A DNA stretch of 64,000 nt from JANQHO01 sp965218075 (GTDB lineage Bacteria > Bacteroidota > Bacteroidia > Flavobacteriales > Schleiferiaceae). The stretch is from contig CBDCJZ010000003.1 of assembly GCA_965218075.1 (NCBI GenBank), positions 1,612,001 to 1,676,000 on the forward strand, read 5' to 3'. How positions within the stretch are numbered: position 1 is the first letter of the stretch; each line of letters begins with the position of its first letter. Shown piece by piece: positions 46,856-56,598 of the stretch. Both the position numbers and the translations under genes were made by a program. The notes beneath the pieces are model-generated. The model was not told where the DNA came from, made no database searches, and saw only the letters and a program-made list of their open reading frames with translations.

Positions 46856-48583
46856 TCATTTTAAAGAATAACTGACTGATGTGGTATTTTTCTTTTTATC
46901 TTCAACGAGCAATTTGAGGGTATGTTTTCCTGCTTCAATCTCTAATATTGATGTATCTAATATCAAAAGGTCATTTTTAGCATCATATTCCATCAAAACC
47001 CACTTATCATCTAAGGTTGGCGTATATTTATTAATCCCGCTCAGGTCATCTGTAATTTTTACTTTGAGTAAGCTTAAGGAAGAGATATTGGTTCCATTGG
47101 AAAAATTAAGCGAAACTACCTTAGGTGACGTCGTATCTACTACTACGGCAAACTTCCCAAACTGACGGGTATAGGTAGAGACAAAGCCATCTTTATATTT
47201 TCCTCCTTTGTAATCTGCTGTGCCGTCGTCTTTAAAGCTGGCAATAGCCAGTTTTGAAAAGTCCCCCTTGTATGAAAGGAAAGGCTTTATTTTTAGCGTG
47301 TAGTAGAGATGTACCGGTATTTCTTCGAAGCCGACTTGATGTATAGCTGATAGGCATTTATCACAAGGGTCTATTTCTTTATGTTCGAAAAAGATATTTT
47401 TGTATAGGGCATTTTCAGGGAAAATTAATTCAATTTTTGATTTCTTAAAGAAATTGGGTTGATTGTATTTAAAAATAGGTAACATGGTCTGCTCCGTTTC
47501 AAAACCTAAAATCTGTTGTTTTGAATTTACAACATTAAATACCAGCTCAGAAATATTACCTGCTATATCGCTCACTTGTATTCTAATGTCATAGATACTG
47601 TCTTTTTCTAATATAGGTAAATTCATAGGTTCTCCTTTATTATATACTGAAAGCTTATTGCCGGGCTCTATGTAAAGCTTATTTATCATTTTCTGGCAGC
47701 AAATGTGTTGACCGTAACCTATATGGGAGTTGATATAGCGAGTTTCATTAAAAGAAAAAGTTTCCATTTTGAAATCATAGTGTAACTTTCCTCTTATCCA
47801 CATTTTAATACTGTAGACGCCGTTTTTATTGCTAGACCTGGTAAGCCTATCATAAGTGAGTATGCCAAATGCAGGTGAGCGACTAACTTCTATAGTATCG
47901 TTCCTCATTAAGCGGTAGGTGCCAGGCGAGGTTTCCAATAAACGTAAAGATTGAACGTTCACTAGTTCGCCACCTGAAAAATTATATACTTTCAGACCTT
48001 GTAAATTTGGCTTTTCGCGATCCTCAATATTAAATCCGAATAAGAGCGGATTAATAATTTTCCCCATTTTCGAATCGCGAATTTCAAAATGCAAGTGAGG
48101 CCCCTTGCTTCCACCTGAATTACCAGAAAAGGCAATCAATTCGCCTTTTTTTACCGGAAAAATTGAAGGTGATGGGAACAATTCCAAGGCAAAAGTTTGC
48201 CGACAATACTGCTCATTTCTCACATATTCTTTAATCTTATCATTGAATCTCTGAAGATGAGCATAAACCGTGATATAACCATTAGAATGCGTTATGTAAA
48301 TAGCTTTTCCAAAACCGTATGGGGATACTTTAATACGCGATACTACCCCATTTGCTGCTGCTAAAACTTTAAGCCCCACATCGCCCTCGGTTTTGATGTC
48401 AATTCCCGAATGAAAATGATTGGAACGCAGTTCTCCAAAAGTTCCTGAAAGATACATGGGAATTTCAAGAGGAGAACTGAAGTAATCCTTTGGATAAGAA
48501 TTATTCTGACCACTAAGGATGCTACCTAAACTTATATCGATAATCCATATCAGAACATTTTTCGTCATAGTGAAGCTCCGCAA
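46856..48583 (-). CDS. M23 family metallopeptidase (LytM-type)
   Basis: A 575-residue envelope peptidase with a weak N-terminal signal segment (NVLIWIIDISLGSILSG). The LytM domain is N-terminal: zinc ligands in HSGIDIKTEGD (about residues 57-67), YAHLQRF and the HLHFEIRD motif. The rest is beta-rich (residues about 190-575), probably Ig-like. Such proteins cleave or bind peptidoglycan cross-links. It leads a unit with a carboxypeptidase-like protein and a TonB receptor; divergent from the zapA unit. Confidence 0.9.
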   Translation of the reverse strand: MRSFTMTKNVLIWIIDISLGSILSGQNNSYPKDYFSSPLEIPMYLSGTFGELRSNHFHSGIDIKTEGDVGLKVLAAANGVVSRIKVSPYGFGKAIYITHSNGYITVYAHLQRFNDKIKEYVRNEQYCRQTFALELFPSPSIFPVKKGELIAFSGNSGGSKGPHLHFEIRDSKMGKIINPLLFGFNIEDREKPNLQGLKVYNFSGGELVNVQSLRLLETSPGTYRLMRNDTIEVSRSPAFGILTYDRLTRSSNKNGVYSIKMWIRGKLHYDFKMETFSFNETRYINSHIGYGQHICCQKMINKLYIEPGNKLSVYNKGEPMNLPILEKDSIYDIRIQVSDIAGNISELVFNVVNSKQQILGFETEQTMLPIFKYNQPNFFKKSKIELIFPENALYKNIFFEHKEIDPCDKCLSAIHQVGFEEIPVHLYYTLKIKPFLSYKGDFSKLAIASFKDDGTADYKGGKYKDGFVSTYTRQFGKFAVVVDTTSPKVVSLNFSNGTNISSLSLLKVKITDDLSGINKYTPTLDDKWVLMEYDAKNDLLILDTSILEIEAGKHTLKLLVEDKKKNTTSVSYSLK

Positions 48584-48653
48584 TTTTTGAAGTCAATTAA
48601 TACTAACATATCATTTTGTAAACATATCGGTTTTAATATTGAATAAAAATAAT

Positions 48654-48682
48654 TTGAATTAATAATAACTTTTCTAAATTTG
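48654..48682 (+). promoter_or_regulatory. Promoter of the zapA unit (TTG-N18-TAAATTTG)
   Basis: TTG at 48654-48656 and TAAATTTG at 48675-48682 match the Bacteroidota -33/-7 pair with an 18-base spacer. The box overlaps a potential upstream start at 48680, so translation begins at ATG 48704. Confidence 0.65.
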
Positions 48683-48703
48683 TCGATTGTAACCTTTGTT
48701 TGC

Positions 48704-48994
48704 ATGGCAAATGTTTACCAGCAATTAGAACGACTTGATCTACTGGTAAAAAGATTGGTTAACAAGTATGAATCAGCAATAGCTGAAAGTGAGGCCTTAC
48801 GAAAAATGTTGCTAAAGCTGGAAAACGAGTTTAGTCAAAAAAGCGAGGAATGTGGGTTTTTAGAAATGGAGATCAAAAATATTAAGATAGCTCGAGGAAT
48901 TTCTCAGAGTGGAGAGCATACTAAAGTTGCCAAAGCACAAATTAGTACCTTAGTGCGTGAAATTAATCACTGCATTGCGTTGCTAAATGAATGA
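48704..48994 (+). CDS. Small coiled-coil protein upstream of zapA (ZapB-like candidate)
   Basis: About 96 residues from the ATG at 48704 (MANVYQQLERLDLLVKRLVN). Heptad-like helices cover residues 1-65, with LVKRLVNKYESAIAESEALR and LLKLENEFSQKSEE, so it should be a coiled coil. The upstream frame start at 48680 lies in the promoter box and is rejected. The 3' end overlaps zapA by 8 bp, implying coupling. The location and coiled coil suggest a divisome partner of ZapA; this is inference. Confidence 0.8.
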   Translation: MANVYQQLERLDLLVKRLVNKYESAIAESEALRKMLLKLENEFSQKSEECGFLEMEIKNIKIARGISQSGEHTKVAKAQISTLVREINHCIALLNE

Positions 48995-49298
48995 TTTAAA
49001 ACCCACATTGAAAGATTACTTAAAAATAAAAATATCTGTTGCTGATCGGGTTTACCCTCTCACTATTAATAGGAACGAGGAAGAAAAAATACGATTGGCA
49101 GCAAAAAAAATTGACGGTATCCTCAAAAAATATGAAGAGGATTATGCTGTTAGAGATAAACAAGACCTGTTAGCTATGTGTGCTTTGCAACTAGCTGCAA
49201 GACTCGAGAAAAATAAGAATAGATATATGGTTGATAGCAATAATATAAGCTTGAAACTAACTTCTATTGAAGAAGTTTTAGTGAATGTAATGAGGTGA
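48987..49298 (+). CDS. zapA: Cell division protein ZapA
   Basis: A 103-residue FtsZ-ring-stabilising protein. The family pattern is visible: KISVADRVYPLTINRNEEEK, the helix IRLAAKKIDGILKKYEEDY, and the RDKQDLLAMCALQLAARLE segment. It overlaps the preceding coiled-coil gene by 8 bp and is followed within about 20 bp by a structured RNA. In Bacteroidota an RNase Y gene usually follows; none is present here. Confidence 0.92.
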   Translation: MNDLKPTLKDYLKIKISVADRVYPLTINRNEEEKIRLAAKKIDGILKKYEEDYAVRDKQDLLAMCALQLAARLEKNKNRYMVDSNNISLKLTSIEEVLVNVMR

Positions 49299-49318
49299 TG
49301 TTCTTTACATGTGTTTTT

Positions 49319-49484
49319 CCCCGCACCGATTCAACAGCTTTGCTAAGCTCAATACAAATAAATGATAGGAGTTTAGCTCAGGTTTTCAAGGTCAGGCCGC
49401 CGCGAGAGTGGAAGACCGAAATTGCTTGGCAAGCTCCGTTCCTGTCTAAATGGGGTTTAGACAAAATTTGAATTGGTGCGGGGG
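49319..49484 (+). ncRNA. ssrS: Structured RNA, candidate 6S RNA
   Basis: The ends CCCCGCACCGATTCAA and TTGAATTGGTGCGGGG form a 16-bp closing stem (one G-U) around about 134 bases, and a T-run follows directly (49485-49489). Inside are hairpins GCTAAGCTC/GAGTTTAGC and GTCTAAA/TTTAGAC. Length, the long closing stem and the position directly after zapA, where ssrS lies in many bacteria, point to 6S RNA, the RNA polymerase regulator. The identity rests on structure and context only; another small RNA is possible. Confidence 0.6.
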
Positions 49485-49489
49485 TTTTT

Positions 49490-51191
49490 ATGTAGGACAA
49501 TTACTCTTTATGGGTTGTATCTCCCTATAAAGCCAATTATGCAGCGCTAATATTCCTCTTTTGAGCGATTGCAAGGCTTGTAAATTGGAATTTTCAGAGG
49601 AAGGCTTACCAATTCTTAACCAGGTGGGTAGATTTGCTTGCAAAGCATTTTCTCTTCTCAGTTTACAATAACGATAGGCAAGCCATCTTGAATAAGTGTG
49701 AAGTCTTCAGTGGTAATTATTGGTTAGGGTATCAAAAACTAATCGAAACATTTGCTACCTGAGTTTCAATAGCTCCATCAAATTTCCGGATATACAGAAC
49801 TTTCAAGTTGCCAGCCATAACTAACAAAACGAAATATACACATTTCTAGCTCTTGCAAAATTGTTGAAATGCGTATGTTTCATTTTGTCGATTGCATTTC
49901 TAAACTAGTTATAATTCTTATTTATTATAAGCTTGCAAGGGGACTAGCTTTAACAACTGCCCTGTTTTCAACTCGTAAATTTCATTGAGTAAAACCCTCA
50001 CTCTAGCTTTTATTCCTCCATAGCTTTACGCGACCTTCTCGCTTTCTTTTATATATCCAGAGCAAAATAGCGGCATTGTTTTTTATATTTTTTAAGTGGT
50101 TCTTCTAAAGAGACTTGTCCCGAATTACCCACGTTTAATTTAAATTCATCAATGACGGTATCGGAGAATATTTCTCCTTGATTAGCGGGCTCAGAGGTTT
50201 GTGATGACGTAACAGCTTGCAGCGAAAACCGTTCGGTAGGTAATAGTTATCCCAAAAAGGATAGTCAATGAGCTTTATAGTGCCATTTAGTCGCTTGTGC
50301 TTATAGCCCAGGGCTTTATTGTCGCCCCTGACAATATACTTCAGGTTGGGATACCGATCTTTATTTTTTGAAATTTCTGCCAATTAGCAGTGTGATGTCC
50401 TGCTTGCTGGGCCATTTGACATTCAGCTTGCAAGTAATTGAGGTTGTAGGTTCTGTTGAGTTTTAGCACCTCAACTCTAAATTCCGGCCAAGAAACTACT
50501 TTTCTTCCTTGGTTCGACTTGGTTTCAGCTCTTTGAGCATGCCATAGTCTTTGACTTATGAAAAAGCGAAAGAAGTTTTGCTTCATTTTCAAGGCATTAA
50601 TGTCGGGAGTGTTGTTAGCAGGATTGAGTTTACTAGTCAATATTCCCATAGCCTTTTTGTGTTGCCTTATAAAGCTTTTGTAAGTTTTTAAGATATGTTC
50701 TTTGGAGATCTCTTCCGGTTTCAGCTTACCCTCGAAGTATCTCTGGAGACTTGCTCCATGAGTTTGACCCAGCCTGATAGGTCGAAGGCCTTAAAGAATG
50801 ATTTATCAGGAAGAAAAGTCAGCATAAAAACACTTTATGAGTAGAAAATTATCTTTAGCATCCAATTTGGAGCGCGTTATTTTCCATTTTCCTATCATGG
50901 AGTTTCCTCTTTAAGCTTTTTAAAGAATTTAGCCAAAATAACGATGGATTGCAGAGTAAAGAAAAGTAGTCACTAGCCAATGTACAGCAAATCATTACTC
51001 CACTCATATTACCTGCTATAATATATAGATAGGAAGATAGTCAGACAACGAAAAAGAAAAGTAAGATTCTAAATAGGTGAATAAACAAGAGTACGGTCAA
51101 AGATAATAAATATAGCTGAGGTTAATATAAAATTAGGACATTCCAAGGTTAAATCATGCCAATTTATGGCAACATTTATTAACTTTGTTTT
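49490..51191. other. Gene-poor stretch containing prophage debris
   Basis: No intact gene. The minus strand from about 49500 to 50850 holds phage-like text in broken frames (see the minor head protein entry). Other fragments include SRWLAYRYCKLRRENALQ near 49690 and RVLLNEIYELKTGQLLKL near 49980. From 50850 to 51180 nothing was recognised. TAACTTTG at 51180-51187 looks like the -7 box of the next gene. Confidence 0.5.
50100..50850 (-). pseudogene. Mu-like phage minor head protein remnant
   Basis: Three broken frames follow the C-terminal part of Mu F-like minor head (head morphogenesis) proteins: LKTYKSFIRQHKKAMGILTS, WPEFRVEVLKLNRTYNLNYL, then NKDRYPNLKYIVRGDNKALG and YPFWDNYYLPNGFRCKL. The order of conserved blocks, including the W-rich and FWxxYxPPxGxxCRC-like end, matches the family, but the Cys motif is damaged. 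At least one frameshift separates the halves. Portal and terminase genes were not found. Confidence 0.7.
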
Positions 51192-51506
51192 GTGATATTC
51201 ATTTTTGGTTATCATCCTGTAAATAAAACTATTGGCCCCATTGAGGAAAAGGATTGTCCCAATTGTCATAACCTAAGGCATTGGCTGCTGAGCAAAAGCA
51301 TTTATTACATCAGCTTTTTCTTTCTTCCGCTTATCCCGACCAAAACAGATTATTTTCAGCGTTGTCCTGTCTGTAAATTTAGCGAACAGCTTAGTCACAG
51401 TGATTTTTATGCCAAGGAACCTTTAGCTAAGCTGAATAATGAGGCTCTTAATTCTGATATGAGCGAAGAAGAGTATGAAAAAAGATTAAGAAACATCCAT
51501 CTATAA
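51192..51506 (+). CDS. Zinc-ribbon domain protein
   Basis: A 104-residue protein with two CxxC pairs, CPNCHNLR and CPVCKFSE, probably binding one zinc, and a hydrophobic stretch between them (YYISFFFLPLIPTKTDYF). The GTG start at 51192 is four bases after a TAACTTTG -7 box, so the message is probably leaderless. The function is unknown. Confidence 0.75.
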   Translation: MIFIFGYHPVNKTIGPIEEKDCPNCHNLRHWLLSKSIYYISFFFLPLIPTKTDYFQRCPVCKFSEQLSHSDFYAKEPLAKLNNEALNSDMSEEEYEKRLRNIHL

Positions 51507-51608
51507 AAAGTTCTATATAAGAAATCACGGTTGGTCATACGTTAGTTTTAAGCCAGAAAGGAGTTTGTCTACAAAGTGGAAGATGATAACCGAGCATTCC
51601 AACTAATT

Positions 51609-52565
51609 ATGAAAATCAGCGGATTTACTTTCGTACGCAACACTACCAAGTTATTCATCCCGACCAAAGAATCAATAGCTTCTATTTTGCCTTTAGTGAA
51701 TGAATTTGTGGTAATATTGGGTAAAGGAGACGAAGATGACTATAGTGAAAAAGAAATTCTTTCTTTGAAAAGCGATAAAATCCAAATTATCATAAGTGAA
51801 TGGGAAACAGATAAATACTCTAAAAACACCATTTTTGCTCAGCAAACAGACTTGGCTAAAGAAGCCTGTTCTGGAGATTGGCTTTTTTATATTCAGGGCG
51901 ATGAAGTCTTACACGAAAAATACTTACCGATAGTAAAAACAGCTGTTGAAAAATATCACAATGATTATGAAGTAGAAGGATTACTCTTTCACTACAAACA
52001 TTTTTGGGGGGATTTCGACCATTATAACTCTTCACATGCTTTTTATTCTAGGGAAATCAGGATAATCCGCAACTTACCGGAAATCCATAGCTGGAAAGAT
52101 GCGCAATCCTTTCGTTACCATTTAAAACCTTTTAAACCCAGTTTTGAAAACTATCAAAAAAAAGAAGGTACGCGTAAATTAAATGTAGCTCAGACTAAAG
52201 TTGAGATTTATCATTATGGATGGGTTCGCCCACCCACTTTGATGAGCAAAAAGAGAAAAAATTCAAGCATCACTTACCGAGGGAAAAAAGCAACTAAAAA
52301 AATGTTTATAAAAGCTCAACATCAGTTTGATTACGGTCCGTTAGATCGGGTTAAAACATTTACAGGCTCCCATCCTTCTAGTATGCGGGAATGGGTACAG
52401 AAAATAGACTGGAAGAATCAACTTAAATACTCGGGGCGCAGGCGAAAAAAGGTCGTGAAACTCAAACATGAAAAAATAAAATATTTAGCTTTAACTTGGC
52501 TGGAAAATAATTTATTAGGAGGTAAACAAATAATGGGATTCAAAAATTTCAGGCAAATACGCTAG
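51609..52565 (+). CDS. Glycosyltransferase family 2-like protein
   Basis: About 318 residues from the ATG at 51609 (MKISGFTFVRNTTKLFIPTK); an earlier ATG 11 codons upstream is possible but gives an extra unconserved N-terminus. The nucleotide-sugar fold shows in SILPLVNEFVVILGKGDEDD and SGDWLFYIQGDEVLHE, where DE takes the DxD-like position. The C-terminal third is basic. The acceptor is unknown. It leads a same-strand group with a DinB-like gene, an NRDE gene and an ATP-grasp gene. Confidence 0.78.
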   Translation: MKISGFTFVRNTTKLFIPTKESIASILPLVNEFVVILGKGDEDDYSEKEILSLKSDKIQIIISEWETDKYSKNTIFAQQTDLAKEACSGDWLFYIQGDEVLHEKYLPIVKTAVEKYHNDYEVEGLLFHYKHFWGDFDHYNSSHAFYSREIRIIRNLPEIHSWKDAQSFRYHLKPFKPSFENYQKKEGTRKLNVAQTKVEIYHYGWVRPPTLMSKKRKNSSITYRGKKATKKMFIKAQHQFDYGPLDRVKTFTGSHPSSMREWVQKIDWKNQLKYSGRRRKKVVKLKHEKIKYLALTWLENNLLGGKQIMGFKNFRQIR

Positions 52566-52694
52566 TTGCACTAACAGAAACTTACGACATACCCTGTCAT
52601 CCAACAATAGGAAACCTATCAAATACGGCAAAACCCATACAGATATAATTCGCAGCACGAGAAAACTATCTTTAAAATCAATTGATTTTGTTAC

Positions 52695-53207
52695 ATGAAT
52701 AATCTAAAAGAAGCAAGTAGCCAAGCTCTAACTCAGTTGATGGCGTTGCTTAAAAATATTCGAGGAGATCAATATAATTCTTCCCTGCATATATTTAAAG
52801 GCAGTAGTATAGGTAAACATATACGTCATGTTATTGAATTCTACCAATGTCTTTTTAATGCCAGCGATACGGTTATCAACTATGATTTACGTCAACGCAA
52901 TTCAATCATTGAAACAGATAAAAATACGGCTGTAAATAAAATTGAAGAGATTATGGAACGCATAAAACTGCTTAATGAAGACCGCACTATAGAATTACAT
53001 ACCAATTACGTGGTAGATAATAACGGCAGTAGTCGCTTTAAGACTTCCCTCCTACGAGAATTAGCTTATAATTTGGAGCACACTATTCATCACATGGCTA
53101 TTCTTAGGATTGGCTTAGAATCATTATCCCCCAATTACCAGTTTCCAGAAAATTTTGGCACGGCCATCAGTACTCTTAGAAACCAAAAAGACTTAATAAG
53201 GCTTTAG
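52695..53207 (+). CDS. DinB-like four-helix protein
   Basis: A 170-residue helical protein of the DinB/YfiT type. Metal ligands are likely His in SIGKHIRHVIEFYQCLF and the pair in LEHTIHHMAILRIGL. Members include thiol-dependent transferases that use bacillithiol or mycothiol, relevant since bshC is in this window, though no substrate can be given. Seven bases separate it from the NRDE gene. Confidence 0.78.
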   Translation: MNNLKEASSQALTQLMALLKNIRGDQYNSSLHIFKGSSIGKHIRHVIEFYQCLFNASDTVINYDLRQRNSIIETDKNTAVNKIEEIMERIKLLNEDRTIELHTNYVVDNNGSSRFKTSLLRELAYNLEHTIHHMAILRIGLESLSPNYQFPENFGTAISTLRNQKDLIRL

Positions 53208-53214
53208 TGGATTT

Positions 53215-53925
53215 ATGTGTACACTTACTTATCTCCCCGTGCAAAACGGTTACATTTTTACTCATAGCCGAGATGAAAGAAAAGACAGACTCTCGTCTAA
53301 AACCTTTCAAAAAAAGAAGTTAAACAAACAGGTTCTCTATTATCCAGAAGATTTGAAAGCTCATGGAAGCTGGTTTGCTTTTTCTGATAAAGGAATATCT
53401 GCCTGTATATTAAATGGAGGCAGTAAGCCTCATAGGCGAAAAGATAAATATCGAAAGAGCCGCGGACTAGTAGTAATTGAAAGCTTTACTTATTCCTGTC
53501 CACAAACTTTTTACGAGCAATATAATTTTGAAGATATTGAACCTTTTATTCTAATCATTCATTCAGGTTCACAATTTACACAGCTGATTCATAATGAAGA
53601 CAATACTACTTTACATCAATTAGATTCTTCATTGAAATATATATGGTTTTCAACTACTCTTTACACTAAAGAAATAAGGGATAAACGAAAACAATGGTTC
53701 ACCAACTGGTTATCGCAAAATTCTTCGATTACCCCTGCAAGTGCCTCTAAGTTTCATATCTGTTCCAGTGATGGTGATTCTGAAAATGACTTGATAATAA
53801 GCTATTGGGGCATCTTGAAAATGGTTAGCCTTACTCAGGTATCACTGAAAAAAAATAAGGCCGAACTGTATTATCAGGATTTTGTAAGCAGCAACATTGA
53901 TCACAAAACCTTGATTTTGCAGTGA
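53215..53925 (+). CDS. NRDE (TANGO2-like) family protein
   Basis: A 236-residue protein starting at ATG 53215 with the family's N-terminal MCTLTYLPV (Cys2 as the likely N-terminal nucleophile) and the NRDE motif as HSRDERKDR. The rest follows the Ntn-hydrolase-like fold (GISACILNGG). The family's biochemical role is unresolved. It overlaps the next gene (TGATG), so the two are coupled. Confidence 0.85.
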   Translation: MCTLTYLPVQNGYIFTHSRDERKDRLSSKTFQKKKLNKQVLYYPEDLKAHGSWFAFSDKGISACILNGGSKPHRRKDKYRKSRGLVVIESFTYSCPQTFYEQYNFEDIEPFILIIHSGSQFTQLIHNEDNTTLHQLDSSLKYIWFSTTLYTKEIRDKRKQWFTNWLSQNSSITPASASKFHICSSDGDSENDLIISYWGILKMVSLTQVSLKKNKAELYYQDFVSSNIDHKTLILQ

Positions 53926-54965
53926 TGAAAGTCCTAGACAAATGTCGGAGAAATTTAATTATTATCAGTCGTTGGGAATTTTGGCCCTGGAGGATTATTT
54001 ATTTTCCGGTATTTTTATACTATTTACTCCTTTCTATAAGGGCTCGAACTTTTGTCTTTTTTACCTTTCCTAACAAGCCTTATATGAAATACGGAGGAAT
54101 ATTGGAAGAATCTAAACTGGACATGTATAAAAAAACTCCCCAAGGGCTAATGCCTAAAACCCTGGCTTTTGAACCAGGCAAACAAGCCAATTTAAATGAA
54201 TGGTTAAGTAATAGTAATCTATCATTTCCCCTAGTTGTAAAGCCCGAGCGTGGCATGAGAGGTATGGGTGTACAAATTATTCAATCGCTCAAAGAATTGG
54301 AAAATATCTCCCTTAAGTCCAATTTTAAATATATTATTCAGGAATTTGTTAATCTGCCAAAAGAGTTGGGAATCCTTTGTGTAAAAAACCCAGAAACCGA
54401 GAAGTGGAAAATCACCTCCGTTATGGAAAGGAAATTTCTCAAAGTTAAGGGAAATGGGAAATCCACTTTAGAAGAATTGGTCCGAAAGCAGTACCGGGCT
54501 TTTCTTCAGCTTCCTCGTTGGAAAGACCAGCAAAAATTTAATTTCACAAAAATAGTCCCTAAAGGGGAAATAAGAATATTGGAAAAATTCGGCAACCATC
54601 GCTTAGGCGCTCGTTTCAATGATGCAATAGAAAGAAATACTGCCAGTCTTCAACAGGCTATGGGTAAGCTTTGTGACCAGCTAGTGGGCTTTCAGTATGG
54701 CAGGTTAGATATCTGTTTTGAAAGCTGGAAACAGCTAGAAAAATTAGAGAGCTTTAAGATCGTAGAAGTCAATGGAACTAATTCCGAACCAGCCCACATA
54801 TACGATCCCAAGCATAGCATTTTTTATGCATGGAAAGAACTTTTTCGCCATTGGAATCTAGTCTTTCAAATTTCAATGCATGCACAAAAGCAAGGAGCCC
54901 GTCGGCTTTCCTATTCTAAATTCAGTACGCTTTACAGAGCTTACGACCGGCTAATGCATTATTAA
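53925..54965 (+). CDS. ATP-grasp domain protein
   Basis: A 346-residue enzyme with a Rossmann-like N-terminus and an ATP-grasp fold. Nucleotide-binding text includes FPLVVKPERGMRGMGVQIIQ and KYIIQEFVNLPKELG; the metal-binding end is FKIVEVNGTNSEPAHIYD. Such enzymes join carboxylates to amines through an acyl phosphate. The substrate is unknown. The ATG at 53925 overlaps the NRDE stop; a GTG one codon earlier is also possible. Confidence 0.82.
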   Translation: MKVLDKCRRNLIIISRWEFWPWRIIYFPVFLYYLLLSIRARTFVFFTFPNKPYMKYGGILEESKLDMYKKTPQGLMPKTLAFEPGKQANLNEWLSNSNLSFPLVVKPERGMRGMGVQIIQSLKELENISLKSNFKYIIQEFVNLPKELGILCVKNPETEKWKITSVMERKFLKVKGNGKSTLEELVRKQYRAFLQLPRWKDQQKFNFTKIVPKGEIRILEKFGNHRLGARFNDAIERNTASLQQAMGKLCDQLVGFQYGRLDICFESWKQLEKLESFKIVEVNGTNSEPAHIYDPKHSIFYAWKELFRHWNLVFQISMHAQKQGARRLSYSKFSTLYRAYDRLMHY

Positions 54966-55248
54966 CTGATGTTATGTGTCACTAATTAAAAAATGATTCT
55001 GGGCTAGTTCAGGGAATTGTTTCTAAAGTTCTTCAAAGGTGTTATATAACATTGTTGCGGTTATCATCTCAAAACTCGGTTTCTTTCAAAGGTCATATAC
55101 ACTGATCAAATTTGTCATTTGAATAGCCATTAAATCTTCACAAAACAAACGTGAAATTTCTCTGAACTTAGGTTTTGAAAATCATGTCAGTTTTTCATTG
55201 AATCACAGTTAGTTGCAAGGATATTAGCTTTCTAAGCTAGTCATGGCC

Positions 55249-56598
55249 CTAATTTATATACACTGTTTTAGCATTTACAAACTCTTTTATACCCAGATTT
55301 GAGAGCTCCCTGCCATAACCGGATCGTTTGGTTCCACCAAAAGGTAAGCGCGGGTCAGATTTAACCACTTCGTTGATAAAAACAGCTCCATCTTCTATTT
55401 GCTCTGCAATCCGTATTGCTTTCTCTATATCTCTGCTAACGATAGTAGCACCTAAGCCAAAACTGCTTTTGTTTGCGAACTCAATGGCTTCCGTTTTACT
55501 ATTAGCTGTTATCATGGCAGCAACTGGTCCAAATAATTCTTCATCAAAGGCTGGCATTCCCGGTTTGACATTAGAAATGATAGTGGGAGTAAAAAAAGCT
55601 CCCCGTCTTTCCCCTCCGTATCTTAATGTTGCACCGGCATTGATGCTTTGTTTTAATTGATCTTCCAGTTTTTCAGCCAAGTCTACTCGAGCTAAGGGAC
55701 CTAGATCTATATTTTCTTCAGTAGGATTGCCGACTTTCAGTTTTTTGATTTCCTTCTCAAACAAATTCATGAACTCATTTGCTATCTCACTCAGCAGAAT
55801 GAATCGCTTGGCAGCAATACAACTTTGTCCATTGTTGATCATTCGAGCTCTTACCCCCAGTTTAGCGGCTTTTTTAATAGGAGCATCTTTCAGAACTATA
55901 AAAGCATTAGAGCCACCCAGTTCCAAAACCGTCTTTTTGACTTCGCTTCCGCAAATACTCGCTATAGAAGCTCCAGCTGTTTCGCTGCCGGTAACTGAAG
56001 CTCCTTTTACCTTGGGGTTTTTCAAAACATTTTCTACTTTATCCGATTCTATCATTAGGTTTTGGAAAACTCCTTTTGGAAAACCACTTTCGTAGAATAT
56101 CTTTTCAATTAATAATGCGGAACTCTGAACATTAGAGGCATGCTTTAATAGTACTGTATTACCAGCCATTACAGTAGGCACAGAAAACCGGAATACCTGC
56201 CAGAAAGGAAAATTCCAAGGCATTACACCCAATATTATTCCTAAAGGTTCATAGGTAACATAGGATGATTTAGCATCTGTGTTAATTTTTTCTCTTCTGA
56301 GAAAAAATTCCGCATTTTCTGCGTAATACTCACAAACCCAAGCGCACTTTTTTATTTCGGCTACAGCTTCCCTGATGGGTTTGCCCATTTCTGTGGTCAG
56401 CATGAGGGCGTAGTGCTTGATATTGTTCTGCAGAATCCTAGCCATGGCAAGCATCCTCTTCTCTCGGGATTCGAAAGATGTATTCCGATAGGATAGAAAA
56501 GTTTCCTGAGCCAGGTTAATTTTAGAATTAACTTCTTCAACCGTCTCTGCTTCGTATTCATTAACTAAGCTTAAGTCGTAAGGATTTATGCTCTTCAT
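55249..56598 (-). CDS. NAD(P)-dependent aldehyde dehydrogenase (succinate-semialdehyde type)
   Basis: Oxidises an aldehyde to an acid. The 449-residue product has the general base Glu in LELGGSNAFIV, the nucleophile Cys in INNGQSCIAAKRF, the NAD-binding VTGSETAG, and PWNFPFWQVFR. These match the succinate-semialdehyde subgroup, but the substrate is not proven. Its ATG overlaps the stop of the M14 peptidase upstream by four bases (ATGA). The 283 bp past its 3' end contain no gene. Confidence 0.9.
   Translation of the reverse strand: MKSINPYDLSLVNEYEAETVEEVNSKINLAQETFLSYRNTSFESREKRMLAMARILQNNIKHYALMLTTEMGKPIREAVAEIKKCAWVCEYYAENAEFFLRREKINTDAKSSYVTYEPLGIILGVMPWNFPFWQVFRFSVPTVMAGNTVLLKHASNVQSSALLIEKIFYESGFPKGVFQNLMIESDKVENVLKNPKVKGASVTGSETAGASIASICGSEVKKTVLELGGSNAFIVLKDAPIKKAAKLGVRARMINNGQSCIAAKRFILLSEIANEFMNLFEKEIKKLKVGNPTEENIDLGPLARVDLAEKLEDQLKQSINAGATLRYGGERRGAFFTPTIISNVKPGMPAFDEELFGPVAAMITANSKTEAIEFANKSSFGLGATIVSRDIEKAIRIAEQIEDGAVFINEVVKSDPRLPFGGTKRSGYGRELSNLGIKEFVNAKTVYIN

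Noticed and set aside
48680..48680. Earlier start for the coiled-coil gene before zapA
   Set aside because: It lies within the TAAATTTG promoter element, so it would not be transcribed.
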